In this document: positions 6,284 to 15,931 of the stretch, in pieces | How positions within the stretch are numbered: position 1 is the stretch's first letter | How the letters are laid out: each line of letters starts with the position of its first letter | DNA from: Desulfuromonas sp. | Lineage (GTDB): Bacteria > Desulfobacterota > Desulfuromonadia > Desulfuromonadales > BM515 | NCBI GenBank assembly: GCA_002869635.1 | Contig: PKUF01000085.1 | Coordinates: 1 to 32,545 of the forward strand | Direction: 5' to 3' | DNA length: 32,545 nt | Position numbers and translations under genes: made by a program | The notes under the pieces: generated by a model | Told to the model about the DNA's origin: nothing | The model's database searches: none | What the model saw: only the letters and a program-made list of their open reading frames with translations

Positions 6284-8008
6284 CTAGCAGAGCCCACAAC
6301 GGTGACACCCAGAAAAACAGCAGGGGGAAAGGGTCTCTGTCAGCGCCAGTTCGTACTCCTGACGCAGGTAGTCACGCGGCACGCCCACATCGATCACCTC
6401 CCAGGGGAGGCGTTCCTCCGCGCCACGTTCGCGCTGAACGTAAAAGTCCGGATCGAGACTGCCGGCACGACAAGCACGCGAGAGCGACTCTCCAGCGGCA
6501 AGCTGCGGCAGGATCGCACCGATGCGCCGGTCACCACGGGAGAGAAACGCCTGAAGGATGGCATTGCGCAGAGATTCGAAGATCACCGAGGTATTGGCCA
6601 ATCGGCCGATCGCACCGCGAATTTTCTGCACCCTCTTTTTGAGCAGCTTCTCCGGCGCCATCCCGGCCCATTGCAGGGGGGTAAACGGTTTTGGGATGAA
6701 AGGATTAACCGAAAGCGTGAGGCTGCCGAGACGCCCCACCTTTTTCCCTTCAACCATCCAGACCTCGCGAATCGCTGTTGTCAGCTTAAGCAACGCCTCG
6801 ATATCCTCATCTTGTTCTGTCGGCAACCCGATAAGAAAGTAGAGTTTGAGATTGAGAATCCCTCCCGCCGCCAGGCACCGAACAGCCTCGAGAATCGTCG
6901 CCTCATCAAGACCCTTATTGATGAGGTTACGCAGACGTTGACTCCCCGCCTCAGGAGCAAGGGCAACAGTGCGATGACCGCTGGCGTGGAGTGAGGTAAC
7001 CGTTGTCTCATCAACAGCATCAATCCGCAAACTCGCCAGCGATGAGGCCCCCCCCTTTTCAAAAATCGTCTGATGCAAGGCTTCAAGTTCGGAATAGTCG
7101 GAGACCGCCGCCCCCACCAGACCAACCTTATTGCGACATTCCAGTCCTTCGGTGATCTGATCCGTCAAAAAAGGGACGCTGCGTTCCCGATAAGGGCGAT
7201 AAATGAAACCGGCGGCGCAGAAACGACAGCCACGTCCACAGCCGCGGGAGACTTCCACCAGGTTCATCTCGGCAAATTCGGTCTCTTCACCCATGACGAA
7301 GGAGCGACAAGTCGCCATATTGAGATCGTGCAGCCACTGCCGCTGCACCTTCTTCGGGATCGAGGGGAGAGGTGTCTGGGCCGCAACCGTTCCGTCCTCG
7401 GCATAGCTTACCGCGTAGCGGGAGGGAACATAGACTCCCGGCAACTGCGACAGTGCCGTCAGGAGATCCTCGCGATCCTTGGTTTCATCCGTCTGCAACG
7501 TGTCGAGCAGATCGGGGAGGATGACTTCAGCCTCGCCGACAGCGAAAAAATCCATTACCGTCGCCAGCGGCTCTGGATTGAGAAAAGCACAGACCCCACC
7601 AGCGAGCAGCAGAGGGTAACTGGCGTCCCGCTCTGCTGCATAGAGTGGGATCCGCCCAAGCCGAAGCATTGTCGGCAAGTTGAGGTAGTCGTTCTCAAAG
7701 GAGAGGGAAAAGGCGATAAGATCAAAATCCGCCAGAGGTGTTGCCGTTTCGAGAGAGAAAAGAGGAAAGCCGGTCTTCTCGTGCTCTTTCAGATCGTCGG
7801 GGTCGGGGAGGAAGACGCGTTCACAGCGGGTATCATTGCGCCGATTGAGCTGTTCATAGACCGAGAGGAAACCGAGATTCCCCATGGCATGACGGTAAAG
7901 GTTAGGATAAACCAGTGCCACCGAAAGCCGACCGCCGGGAGGAGGAGGCGAGGTTCCCTGTTCAACAGCCCGCCGCTGTCGGGCACGATCAAGGAGTTTA
8001 CGCGACAT
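6284..8008 (-). CDS. Radical SAM protein resembling the TIGR03960 B12-binding-like family
   Basis: The 574-residue protein has a cobalamin-binding-like N-terminal domain (VALVYPNLYRHAMGNLGF at about 30-47, then LLLAGGVCAFLNPEP), without the DxHxxG cobalamin-ligand motif. A radical SAM core follows, whose cluster cysteines are Cys257, Cys261 and Cys264 in the canonical CxxxCxxC. The C-terminus carries a second cysteine group (Cys563, 564, 568, 571 and 574 in CCFSGCHRCGLC) that could hold another Fe-S cluster. The overall order matches TIGR03960-type proteins of unknown substrate. Start chosen at ATG 8008 with AAGAGGTGG just upstream rather than GTG 8020. It follows ftsZ in the same direction after a 239-base gap with a strong hairpin. 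Confidence 0.88.
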   Translation of the reverse strand: MSRKLLDRARQRRAVEQGTSPPPPGGRLSVALVYPNLYRHAMGNLGFLSVYEQLNRRNDTRCERVFLPDPDDLKEHEKTGFPLFSLETATPLADFDLIAFSLSFENDYLNLPTMLRLGRIPLYAAERDASYPLLLAGGVCAFLNPEPLATVMDFFAVGEAEVILPDLLDTLQTDETKDREDLLTALSQLPGVYVPSRYAVSYAEDGTVAAQTPLPSIPKKVQRQWLHDLNMATCRSFVMGEETEFAEMNLVEVSRGCGRGCRFCAAGFIYRPYRERSVPFLTDQITEGLECRNKVGLVGAAVSDYSELEALHQTIFEKGGASSLASLRIDAVDETTVTSLHASGHRTVALAPEAGSQRLRNLINKGLDEATILEAVRCLAAGGILNLKLYFLIGLPTEQDEDIEALLKLTTAIREVWMVEGKKVGRLGSLTLSVNPFIPKPFTPLQWAGMAPEKLLKKRVQKIRGAIGRLANTSVIFESLRNAILQAFLSRGDRRIGAILPQLAAGESLSRACRAGSLDPDFYVQRERGAEERLPWEVIDVGVPRDYLRQEYELALTETLSPCCFSGCHRCGLC

Positions 8009-8046
8009 AACGACAACCACCTCTTACCACACAGGAGAAACAGCGA

Positions 8047-8069
8047 CGGGGGGCGCAGCGCGCCCCCCG
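8047..8069. other. Very stable GC-rich hairpin between ftsZ and the radical SAM gene
   Basis: CGGGGGGCGC at 8047-8056 is the exact reverse complement of GCGCCCCCCG at 8060-8069, with a 3-base loop. No T run follows directly on either strand, so it is not a classical intrinsic terminator. It may attenuate, stabilise or separate the dcw message from the radical SAM gene. The rest of the gap (8009-8247) shows no convincing gene or promoter. Confidence 0.7.
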
Positions 8070-8247
8070 CCAGAACTGGGATACATGAAAGAGACCACCT
8101 CTTTCGTCACCACCATCCTGCCACCGGGCGGAGAACCGGCGGCGGCCGTCACGAAGAAGCGGCGGCAGAGGCCTACACTGTGCGGCGGGAGGAGCCGGCA
8201 CGGCGCTGTGACCCTGCGACATCAGAGCAAACAAAAAGCTCAAACGA

Positions 8248-9381
8248 TCAGTCGATCCGTTTGCGCAGGAAGGTTGGAATGTCGAACTCCTCCTGCTCGC
8301 CACTGCGGCCGGCGCGGGGATCGTTCTTACGTATGTACGTCGGGACATCGCGGTCGATCTTGCCGGCCGGAGTCGTGGCGATCCCGTTGCGAATTGCAGC
8401 AACGTCGCGCTTCCCTTTTTCGAAGGAGTCGCCGAAACCGGTGGCAATGGCGGTCACCTTGATCTTCTCCCCCATCTCCTCATCGATGACCAGACCGATG
8501 ATGATGTTGGCGTCTTCGTGTACCTTTTCATGAATAACCCGGGAGACCTCATCGAAGTCGTCCATAGTCATGGTCGAAGCGCCGGTGACATTGACCAGAA
8601 CTCCCTTGGCGCCGGTAATATCGATATCCTCAAGGAGCGGGCTGCTGATCGCCTGAGTCGCGGCAGAAGCAGCGCGCTTTTCACCTTCGGCGACACCAAT
8701 CCCCATCATCGCCATACCGCGTTCGCTCATGATCGTCTTGACATCGGCGAAGTCAACCCCAATCATCCCTTCGGCGGTGATAAGGTCGGAGATCCCTTGT
8801 ACCGCATGGCGCAGGACATCGTCAGCCGGTTTGAACGCGTCGAGGATGCTGGTGTTCTTCCCCGCCAGACCGATGAGACGGTCGTTAGGGATAATGATCA
8901 GCGAGTCGACCACCGACTTAAGACCGTCCACCCCGAAATCGGCCTTCTTCAGACGCTGCTTCCCCTCGCGACTGAACGGCTTGGTGACGACCCCGACGGT
9001 GAGTGCTCCCACCTCTTTGGCAACCTCGGCGATCACAGGCGCGGCACCGGTCCCGGTGCCGCCACCGAGACCGGCGGCGATGAAGACCATATCCGATTCG
9101 CTCAACACCTCGGCAAGACGCGCCCTATCCTCAAGCGCCGCCTCACGCCCGACTTCGGGGTTGGCACCGGCGCCAAGACCTTTGGTCAGCTTGGAACCAA
9201 GCTGCAACTTCATCGGCGCCTGATTGATCCGCAGCGCCTTGACGTCGGTATTGGCGACAACAAACTCCACCCCCTCAACGCCGGAGCGGATCATCGCGTT
9301 GACCGCATTGCCGCCACCACCACCGACGCCGATCACCTTGATACGTGCCGATTGGTCGACAGAATCATCATATTCAAACAT
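8248..9381 (-). CDS. ftsZ: Cell division GTPase FtsZ
   Basis: The tubulin homologue that forms the Z ring at midcell. The 377 residues include the N-terminal GVGGGGGNAVNAM nucleotide-binding loop at about 18-30, the tubulin signature GGGTGTG at 106-112, and the T7-loop region with NVDF-type segment GVDFADVKTIM. A short variable linker follows, and the conserved C-terminal peptide FDIPTFLRKRID, which binds FtsA, ends the protein. ATG 9381 has GGGAGGG 4 bases upstream. It lies 93 bases after ftsA, the largest gap inside the cluster, which may hold a promoter; TATCAT on the minus strand in that gap is a possible but weak -10. It is the last gene of the dcw run. Confidence 0.99.
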   Translation of the reverse strand: MFEYDDSVDQSARIKVIGVGGGGGNAVNAMIRSGVEGVEFVVANTDVKALRINQAPMKLQLGSKLTKGLGAGANPEVGREAALEDRARLAEVLSESDMVFIAAGLGGGTGTGAAPVIAEVAKEVGALTVGVVTKPFSREGKQRLKKADFGVDGLKSVVDSLIIIPNDRLIGLAGKNTSILDAFKPADDVLRHAVQGISDLITAEGMIGVDFADVKTIMSERGMAMMGIGVAEGEKRAASAATQAISSPLLEDIDITGAKGVLVNVTGASTMTMDDFDEVSRVIHEKVHEDANIIIGLVIDEEMGEKIKVTAIATGFGDSFEKGKRDVAAIRNGIATTPAGKIDRDVPTYIRKNDPRAGRSGEQEEFDIPTFLRKRID

Positions 9382-9474
9382 GTTGCCCTCCCTGGCTGTT
9401 GGGACCGGGATCTCCGCAGAACCCGGCCGCTGGCGTAATGATAACCCGTGAACGGAAAAGAAAAAAATGCTTTT

Positions 9475-10704
9475 TTAGAAGAATTCGCCGAACCACTCCT
9501 TCATGCGGCGCATCACCCGGTCAAAAACGTTCTCCTGACCGATGGAGAAGTTCTGGCTCTGCAGATTGCGGCTGCCGTAACGAACCAGACCGACGCCGGT
9601 GGCGAAGATCGGCGAGTTGACCACGTCGGTGATTCCGCCGATATCGCGGGGAACCCCACGCCGCACCGGCAGATTGAAGATCTGCTCTGCCAACTCTTGC
9701 ATCCCCGGCAAAATGGCGCTGCCACCAGTAATCACCACCCCAGAAGCGATGAGGTCTTCGTAGCCACTGCGAAGGATCTCGCGATTGACGAGACTGAAGA
9801 TTTCCTCCACCCGCGGTTCGAGAATCTCGGTGAGCAGCTGACGCGAGAGGATACGCGGCTCGCGCCCGCCGACCGAGGGGACTTCAATCGTCTCATCTTT
9901 GCCAACCATGGAGGAAAGACAGCAACCGTATTTCTTCTTGATCTCCTCGGCCTCGGCCATCGGGGTGCGCAAACCAACAGCGATATCGTTGGTGAGATGA
10001 TGCCCCCCAATGGAGAGGACTGCGGTGTGTTTGATCGCCCCATCGACATAGATGGCCAGATCAGAGGTCCCACCGCCAATATCGAGCAACGCCACCCCGA
10101 GTTCCTTCTCATCGGCAGAGAGGACCGCCTCAGAGGAAGCGAGCTGCTCAAGGACAATATCGGCAACATCGACCCCGGCACGCTGACAACTCTTGATGAT
10201 ATTCTGGGCACTGGTGACGGCGCCGGTAACAATATGGACCTTTGCCTCGAGCCGTACCCCGCTCATCCCCAGCGGCTCCTTGATCCCGTCCTGATCGTCG
10301 ATGATAAACTCTTGGGGAAGGATATGGATCACTTCGCGGTCCATCGGAATCGCAATCGCCTTGGCGGCGTCGATCACCCGGCGGATATCGTCATTGTTCA
10401 CCTCGCGATTCTTGATCGCGATCACCCCTTGTGAGTTGAACCCCTTGATATGCCCCCCGGCGATCCCAGCGAAGACCGACTTGATCTCACAGCCGGCCAT
10501 TAGCTCAGCTTCCTCGACCGCTTGGCGGATGGCACCGACGGTACTCTCGATATTGATGACGACCCCTTTGCGCAACCCTTTGGACGGGCTACTACCGATC
10601 CCAACAATCTCGAGACCTTCCTCGGTGAGGTTCCCGACAATAGCGCAGATTTTTGTGGTACCGATGTCCAGCCCGACAACGAGATTATCTTTTCTGGTAC
10701 TCAT
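9475..10704 (-). CDS. ftsA: Cell division protein FtsA
   Basis: Actin-like ATPase that tethers FtsZ filaments to the inner membrane. The 409 residues begin with the phosphate-1 loop VVGLDIGTTKICAIVG, contain the LLDIGGGTSDLAIY phosphate-2 motif and the GVVITGGSAILPGM adenosine motif, and end in the amphipathic helix RVMRRMKEWFGEFF, the membrane-targeting sequence. ATG 10704 follows a GGGGGCAGG stretch and lies 24 bases after ftsQ. Confidence 0.98.
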   Translation of the reverse strand: MSTRKDNLVVGLDIGTTKICAIVGNLTEEGLEIVGIGSSPSKGLRKGVVINIESTVGAIRQAVEEAELMAGCEIKSVFAGIAGGHIKGFNSQGVIAIKNREVNNDDIRRVIDAAKAIAIPMDREVIHILPQEFIIDDQDGIKEPLGMSGVRLEAKVHIVTGAVTSAQNIIKSCQRAGVDVADIVLEQLASSEAVLSADEKELGVALLDIGGGTSDLAIYVDGAIKHTAVLSIGGHHLTNDIAVGLRTPMAEAEEIKKKYGCCLSSMVGKDETIEVPSVGGREPRILSRQLLTEILEPRVEEIFSLVNREILRSGYEDLIASGVVITGGSAILPGMQELAEQIFNLPVRRGVPRDIGGITDVVNSPIFATGVGLVRYGSRNLQSQNFSIGQENVFDRVMRRMKEWFGEFF

Positions 10705-10728
10705 CCTGCCCCCTTTGTCTCTGCGCCA

Positions 10729-11568
10729 TCACGATCTGTGGACGCTTTTTCTTTCATGTTTAACAATTACTCGGTCTGCCACATTCAGGTCGATAGCCCG
10801 CACCACAGGAAGCCGAGATTTCAAACGATCATAGATTTTTTCAAAACGGTCGAGCTTTGCAGCAAAGCGGCCATGCCCCAGTTGTATCGGGATCCCCCTT
10901 TCGAGAGTGTAAAGACTCAAACCGCGATTTGAATCGAGGTGAATCTCCGACACATCCTCAAGAGCAAAACCTTTTCTGTTTTGCAATTCTCTGACCAGCT
11001 CTAAGCCTTGCTGGATCAACTCTTGGGCCTTCTGCGGCTGATCAAAGAGAAAGTCGCGACTCATTCCACTGAGCAGAGGGAAATCGAAGGATTCTCCCCT
11101 GTCAGGGATCTTGAAGATCACTCCTTGCGTTGAAACGTAGTAGAGACAATCGAGATTGATCAGAGCGATCGGTTGGTGTTCGCGCACCCTGATCCTTAGG
11201 GTGTCAGGAAGCGCCCTTTCCACTTTGACCTCAGCAATCCACGGTTCCTCCGCGATCTTGTGCCCGATCATATCAAGGTCAAGTCGAAGCAGCTCAAGCC
11301 CCGGATGAATGTCGCCAAGCTCAAGGATTTGCTCGACATTTACCCGATCTCCAGAGGTCACATCAATATTGGCCACCCGCAAAAATGGCGTCTTGAGCAA
11401 CCAACCCCAAGCGACATAACTCCCCAGCAGAATCGCCCCGACGCCCAGAGCCAGCACGAAACAACGTCCACTGCGACGACAAAGGCCGGACCAATCCCGC
11501 CGAGGCTTTTCCTCGACGCGCCGGTTGCTGCGAACCCCTTTACTGCGTCTCTGTTTCAGATCGTGCAT
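10729..11568 (-). CDS. ftsQ: Cell division protein FtsQ (DivIB family)
   Basis: The 279 residues have a short basic cytosolic tail, a single membrane helix at about 37-57, a POTRA domain following it (FLRVANIDVTSG to ALPDTLRIRVRE) and a beta-rich FtsQ domain ending in VRAIDLNVADRVIVK. FtsQ bridges FtsL and its partner to early division proteins on the periplasmic side. Identity rests on architecture and position between ddl and ftsA. The ATG at 11568 has only a distant AGGA upstream with a T7 stretch between, so initiation may be weak. Confidence 0.95.
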   Translation of the reverse strand: MHDLKQRRSKGVRSNRRVEEKPRRDWSGLCRRSGRCFVLALGVGAILLGSYVAWGWLLKTPFLRVANIDVTSGDRVNVEQILELGDIHPGLELLRLDLDMIGHKIAEEPWIAEVKVERALPDTLRIRVREHQPIALINLDCLYYVSTQGVIFKIPDRGESFDFPLLSGMSRDFLFDQPQKAQELIQQGLELVRELQNRKGFALEDVSEIHLDSNRGLSLYTLERGIPIQLGHGRFAAKLDRFEKIYDRLKSRLPVVRAIDLNVADRVIVKHERKSVHRS

Positions 11569-11598
11569 GGCGAAAAAAAGTTCCTGAAAACGAAACGA

Positions 11599-12522
11599 TT
11601 ACTTGTTCAATCCGGCTCCGGCAAGGATCGAAAGAGCCAAATCGCGGAACGACATCCCGGCGTATCGCGCGGCCTTGGGAAGCAGGCTCGTCTCGGTCAT
11701 ACCGGGGATGGTGTTGACCTCAAGGCACTGCGGCTGATTGTCACTAACGATGAAATCGACCCGCACTGCACCGCAACAACCGAGCGCGGCGGCAGCAACG
11801 ACGGCCTGACGCTGTAATTCGGCGGTCAGTTCAGGTGAAAGCGGCGCCGGCAGGATGTACTCGGTCTGCCCAGCAGTATACTTGGCGGTGTAATCATAGA
11901 AGCCCCCCTTAGGGACGACCTGGATGATCGGCAACGCCTGACCGTCCAGAACCCCAACCGTCACCTCCATCCCCGCGACAAACGCTTCGACAAGAACCTG
12001 CGCATCACACTGGCGGGCCGCCTCGACCCCCTGCTGTAGCTCCTGCGCAGTGCGCGCGATGGTAATGCCGATGGTCGACCCCTCACAGGCCGGTTTTACC
12101 ACCTTGGGATAGTTGCCGCCTGTTATCGAGACACCAAGATCATCCTGCGCCTCAAGAACTGCAAAATCCGGAGTGCCAATCCCCGCCTGCAACAACAGTC
12201 TTTTGCTGGTGATCTTGTCCATGGCGACGCTTGAAGCCCGCACGCCACTGCCGGTATAAGGAATGCTGAGCAGTTCGAGCAGTCCCTGCACCGTCCCGTC
12301 TTCACCGAAACGACCGTGCAGGGCAATAAATGCGACCTCAGCCCCGGCATCACGCAGCTGCTGCGGCAAATCCCGCCCGGCGTCGATCCCCACGGCATCG
12401 AGATTCGCCTCCCGAAGCGCCTTGAGGACAGCAGCGCCGGTGCGTAGCGACACTTCACGTTCGGCCGAGAGTCCCCCCATCAAGACAGCTATTTTTTTCT
12501 GGGCGATCTCTTCGCGAGTCAT
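11599..12522 (-). CDS. ddl: D-alanine--D-alanine ligase
   Basis: ATP-grasp enzyme that joins two D-alanines for the peptidoglycan stem. The 307 residues match Ddl, with MGGLSAEREVSLRTG at the N-terminus, the LHGRFGEDGTVQGLLE substrate segment, KPACEGSTIGI of the ATP-grasp fold, and the omega loop YDYTAKY, whose Tyr favours D-Ala-D-Ala rather than D-Ala-D-lactate. The metal-binding VRVDF and EVNTIPGMT follow. It overlaps murB by ATGA and precedes ftsQ by 30 bases. Confidence 0.98.
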   Translation of the reverse strand: MTREEIAQKKIAVLMGGLSAEREVSLRTGAAVLKALREANLDAVGIDAGRDLPQQLRDAGAEVAFIALHGRFGEDGTVQGLLELLSIPYTGSGVRASSVAMDKITSKRLLLQAGIGTPDFAVLEAQDDLGVSITGGNYPKVVKPACEGSTIGITIARTAQELQQGVEAARQCDAQVLVEAFVAGMEVTVGVLDGQALPIIQVVPKGGFYDYTAKYTAGQTEYILPAPLSPELTAELQRQAVVAAAALGCCGAVRVDFIVSDNQPQCLEVNTIPGMTETSLLPKAARYAGMSFRDLALSILAGAGLNK

Positions 12523-13433
12523 CCTTCGTCTCCTGTTTCACCGACAACATGAACCTCCGGGATCAGCTCGACGCCACTCTTATTGCGGACCGCCAGCTGT
12601 ACCTGCTGCATCAGACTTTCAATCTGCTGCGCCGTCGCGCCACCCCGGTTGATAATGAAATTGCAATGGACCTCTGAGACCTGCGCCGCACCGCAATTCG
12701 CCCCGCGCATTCCGGCCTTGTCGATCAGCTCCCAGGCCTTCGCCCCGTCGGGGTTGCGAAAGACAGAACCGGCGCTCGCCCCACCAACGGCGTGGGTCTT
12801 GCGCCGATGTGCGAGGGCACTCTGCATCTGCGCTTCGATCTCGCTTCGCAACTGCGTCGTCAACTGCAGGGTCACCGCCGCCACCACCCGTTTCCCCGAA
12901 AGAGCCGAATGGCGATAGGAGAAGCGGCAGCAGTCGTGATCCCAAATCTCTTCCCCCTTCTCCCCGGCAAGGGTCACGGCCGAGACAACCTCTCCTAGTT
13001 CGTGACCACCGGCACCTGCGTTCATCACAACCGCACCACCGATGCTTCCTGGCAGCCCGGCAAAACTCTCGAGACCGCAAAGGCCTCTCTCTGCCGCCTG
13101 ACGCACCAAAGTCGTCATCGCCGCCCCCGCCTCGACCCGCACCACCCCGCGCTCAGAGAAATCGATGCGGGTCAGTTGTGAGGTGGCAATCACCGCGCCG
13201 CGAATGCCACCGTCACGCACCAACAGATTGCTTCCTCCTCCCAGCGAATACCAAGGGATATTGGCTGCCGACAGCAATTTGAGGGCCGCGAGCAGTTCGC
13301 GCCTACTCTGCGGCTCGAGGTAATAGTCTGCCGTCCCGCCGACCCCCCAGGTGGTGTGACACGCCAACGGCTCATCGCAGCGCACCCGCTCGCCGAGCAG
13401 ACGCTGCAAGTTGGCGAGAAGGGCGCTGTTCAT
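12519..13433 (-). CDS. murB: UDP-N-acetylenolpyruvoylglucosamine reductase
   Basis: FAD enzyme that reduces UDP-GlcNAc-enolpyruvate to UDP-MurNAc with NADPH. The 304 residues carry the FAD loop [31 protein letters not shown], the catalytic serine in [10 protein letters not shown] and the C-terminal catalytic glutamate in PEVHVVG. The length and the lack of an extra internal domain suggest the short type II MurB. It starts within the murC stop (ATGA) and ends overlapping ddl, also by ATGA. Confidence 0.98.
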   Translation of the reverse strand: MNSALLANLQRLLGERVRCDEPLACHTTWGVGGTADYYLEPQSRRELLAALKLLSAANIPWYSLGGGSNLLVRDGGIRGAVIATSQLTRIDFSERGVVRVEAGAAMTTLVRQAAERGLCGLESFAGLPGSIGGAVVMNAGAGGHELGEVVSAVTLAGEKGEEIWDHDCCRFSYRHSALSGKRVVAAVTLQLTTQLRSEIEAQMQSALAHRRKTHAVGGASAGSVFRNPDGAKAWELIDKAGMRGANCGAAQVSEVHCNFIINRGGATAQQIESLMQQVQLAVRNKSGVELIPEVHVVGETGDEG

Positions 13434-14812
13434 AGGCTCCCCTTGGCGCTGAGACGACGCCCAAGCTCGGCCCCGACCTGCCAGACATTTCCCGCGCCGA
13501 GGGTAATCACCATGTCACCAGGTCGCACCGTCTTCTCGAGATGCGCCACCACCTCATCCTGAGAGACGAGGTGCCGGACATCTTTATGCCCATGTCCGGC
13601 GATTCCGGCGGCAAGGGATTCACCGCTCACTCCGTCGATCGGCTCTTCGCCGGCGGCATAGACATCCATCACCACCACGTGGTCGGCCTGATAAAAGGCG
13701 GTGACAAAATCGTCGAAAAGACCACGGGTGCGGCTGTAGCGATGGGGCTGAAAAACGACCAACAGACGTTTCTCCCAACCAGCCCGGGCCGCCGCCAGTG
13801 TGGCGCGAATCTCGACGGGATGATGCCCGTAATCGTCGATCACCATCATGTCGTCGGCGTCATGCCGCACCTGAAAACGCCGCTGGACCCCACCAAAGTC
13901 ACAGAACCCTTCGGCGATCGTGGCGAAGTCGAGATCAAGCTCCCGCGCGACCGCCACTGCCGCCAGAGCGTTGAGGACATTATGACGCCCCGGCATACGG
14001 AAGCTGAGGCGACCAAGGCGCTGCTGCCGCTCATAAACCGTGAAGGAGGTTCGATCCCCTTGGTGCTCCACCTCTGAGGCGTAGTAATCGGCCTGAGTGG
14101 TGAAGCCGTAGGTGAGAAAGCGTTTTTTCACCAGCGGAATCATCCCTTGAATGTTGCTGTCGTCAAGACAAAGGACTGCCACCCCGAAGAAGGGGACCTT
14201 GTTGATGAAATCGACAAACGTGGCGCGAATCTCGTCAAGGTCGCTGTAGAAGTCGAGGTGATCAACATCGACGTTGGTCACCACGGCGATGGTCGGAGAA
14301 AGCTTGAGAAACGAGCCGTCCGACTCATCCGCCTCGGCGACGAGAAACTTCCCCTGTCCCAACTTGGCGTTGGAGCCAAGGGAGTCAAGGCGACCACCGA
14401 TGACCGCGGTCGGGTCGATCCCACCATGAGAAAGGACCGTCGCCACCATGCTGGTGGTGGTCGTCTTGCCATGGGTTCCAGCAACGGCGATGCCGTACTT
14501 CATCCGCATCAACTCAGCGAGCATTTCAGCCCGGGGGATCACTGGAATCAGCCGCCGATGCGCCTCTAAAACCTCAGGATTGTCGTTTTTGACCGCCGTC
14601 GAGGTGACAACGACATCAGCCGCGCCGACATTCTCGGCGCGATGGCCGAAAAAGAGCCTTCCACCGTGATCGATCAGACGGCGGGTTGTCTCACTTTCAC
14701 GCAGATCGGAACCGGTCACCTGATAGCCGAGATTGAGCAGGACTTCAGCGATACCGCTCATACCGATCCCCCCGATGCCGACAAAATGAATGGTGCGGAT
14801 TTTTCCGTACAT
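13430..14812 (-). CDS. murC: UDP-N-acetylmuramate--L-alanine ligase
   Basis: Adds L-alanine to UDP-MurNAc using ATP. The 460 residues begin with the [16 protein letters not shown] Rossmann loop, have the Mur ligase P-loop [11 protein letters not shown], the DESDGSF and VDVDHLDFY segments and the C-terminal FQPHRYSRT motif typical of MurC. ATG 14812 lies 18 bases after murG. Confidence 0.99.
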   Translation of the reverse strand: MYGKIRTIHFVGIGGIGMSGIAEVLLNLGYQVTGSDLRESETTRRLIDHGGRLFFGHRAENVGAADVVVTSTAVKNDNPEVLEAHRRLIPVIPRAEMLAELMRMKYGIAVAGTHGKTTTTSMVATVLSHGGIDPTAVIGGRLDSLGSNAKLGQGKFLVAEADESDGSFLKLSPTIAVVTNVDVDHLDFYSDLDEIRATFVDFINKVPFFGVAVLCLDDSNIQGMIPLVKKRFLTYGFTTQADYYASEVEHQGDRTSFTVYERQQRLGRLSFRMPGRHNVLNALAAVAVARELDLDFATIAEGFCDFGGVQRRFQVRHDADDMMVIDDYGHHPVEIRATLAAARAGWEKRLLVVFQPHRYSRTRGLFDDFVTAFYQADHVVVMDVYAAGEEPIDGVSGESLAAGIAGHGHKDVRHLVSQDEVVAHLEKTVRPGDMVITLGAGNVWQVGAELGRRLSAKGSL

Positions 14813-14830
14813 GATTAGGCTCCGTTGCCC

Positions 14831-15931
14831 TTAGTGGGCGTCGTGCACTGCCGCTTGTCCCCCAAGGAGGGAACGACATTCGTTAAGAATTCGTTGGGCG
14901 GCACCAAGGTGGCCCAGGGAGCGGGCGGCGTCGGCCATATCCAGCAGGCGTGTACGATCCCGCAGCAGATCGGCCACCAGCTTGGCGAGGGTCTCTCCAT
15001 CAAGCTTCGACTGGTGAAGCAAGAGCGCCGCCCCCCGTTGCGCCATTGCCGATGCGTTGGCCGTCTGATGATCGCCGGCGGCGTAAGGATAGGGGATGAG
15101 CAGCGCCGGACGACCACAGGCCGTCAGTTCGGCGATGGTTGTCGCCCCAGCCCGACAGAGCACCAGCTGATGCTGAGCATAGGCACCCGCCATATCGTCG
15201 ATAAAGGGGAGAACTTTCACCTCCTCGCCCCATCCCGCTTCGGCATAGCCTTGACGAACCGCGGCGCAATCTGCTTCACCGGTTTGGTGCAATATCCGCA
15301 ATTGCCCCTTGAGTGTCCCCCAGTGCGGCAGGGCCGCGAGCAACGCCTCATTGATCGCCTTTGCCCCACGACTGCCGCCAAAGACAAGCAGGTTCATCCC
15401 GTCGGGATCGAGAGGAGGGCACTCCTCCATCCCAAGCCGCAAGGGGTTACCGGTCAGGACCGTTTTGGCGGTGGGAAAAGCGCCGCGCGCCTCGTCAAAG
15501 GAGAGGCAAATCCGTCGCGCCAGAGGCGCGAGCAAGCGGTTGGTCAGCCCCGGCCAGGCGTTCTGTTCGTGCACCAAGGTCGGCAGCCGCAGCAGCCAGG
15601 CCGCAAAGAGAACCGGACCGGCGGCATAACCACCGACGCCGACCACCACGTCAGGACGAAAACCACGGAGCAGTTTAATCGACTGGGTGATACTCTTGAT
15701 GAGTCGCGGCAGTAGCGCCAGCTTCCCCAGCGCTCCCTTGTCGACGAGACCGACGATATCGATGGTCGCCAACGACAGATTGAGCTTTGGCAGCACCTTC
15801 ACCTCGATCCCACGTTTGGTTCCGACAAAGAGTGTCTCAGCTGCCGGATCCTCAGCGAGAAGCTGTTGCGCCAGCGCCACCGCCGGGAAGAGATGTCCAC
15901 CGGTACCACCACCGGCCAGAAGCAGTCTAAT
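14831..15931 (-). CDS. murG: MurG glycosyltransferase with an apparent ATT start codon
   Basis: Transfers GlcNAc from UDP-GlcNAc to lipid I to make lipid II at the inner face of the membrane. The family N-terminus, RLLLAGGGTGGHLFPAVALA, is intact in this frame, but the codon where Met should be is ATT at 15931-15929. It is preceded by AGGAGG with a 7-base spacer, an excellent ribosome site. Starting at the next candidate, GTG 15880, would delete the essential GGGTGGH loop. From ATT the protein has 366 residues, normal for MurG, with GGSRGAKAINEAL and the C-terminal AELTACGRPALLIPYP donor-binding motif present. The expected overlap ATGA with ftsW reads ATTA here. AUU is a known rare start (infC), or this is a base error or mutation. 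Confidence 0.93.
   Translation of the reverse strand: MRLLLAGGGTGGHLFPAVALAQQLLAEDPAAETLFVGTKRGIEVKVLPKLNLSLATIDIVGLVDKGALGKLALLPRLIKSITQSIKLLRGFRPDVVVGVGGYAAGPVLFAAWLLRLPTLVHEQNAWPGLTNRLLAPLARRICLSFDEARGAFPTAKTVLTGNPLRLGMEECPPLDPDGMNLLVFGGSRGAKAINEALLAALPHWGTLKGQLRILHQTGEADCAAVRQGYAEAGWGEEVKVLPFIDDMAGAYAQHQLVLCRAGATTIAELTACGRPALLIPYPYAAGDHQTANASAMAQRGAALLLHQSKLDGETLAKLVADLLRDRTRLLDMADAARSLGHLGAAQRILNECRSLLGGQAAVHDAH

Noticed and set aside
8085-8462. Possible + strand gene starting in the gap after ftsZ
   Set aside because: No ribosome site; most of it is antisense to ftsZ and the sequence is low complexity.
7073-8533. 486-residue open frame on the + strand
   Set aside because: It lies antisense to the radical SAM gene and ftsZ, has low-complexity Arg/Gly-rich sequence with no recognisable domain, and is explained by high-GC codon use opposite real genes.
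9461-9477. A-run/T-run palindrome at the end of ftsA as a terminator
   Set aside because: The stem is almost only A-T pairs with no GC core, so it is not a credible terminator.
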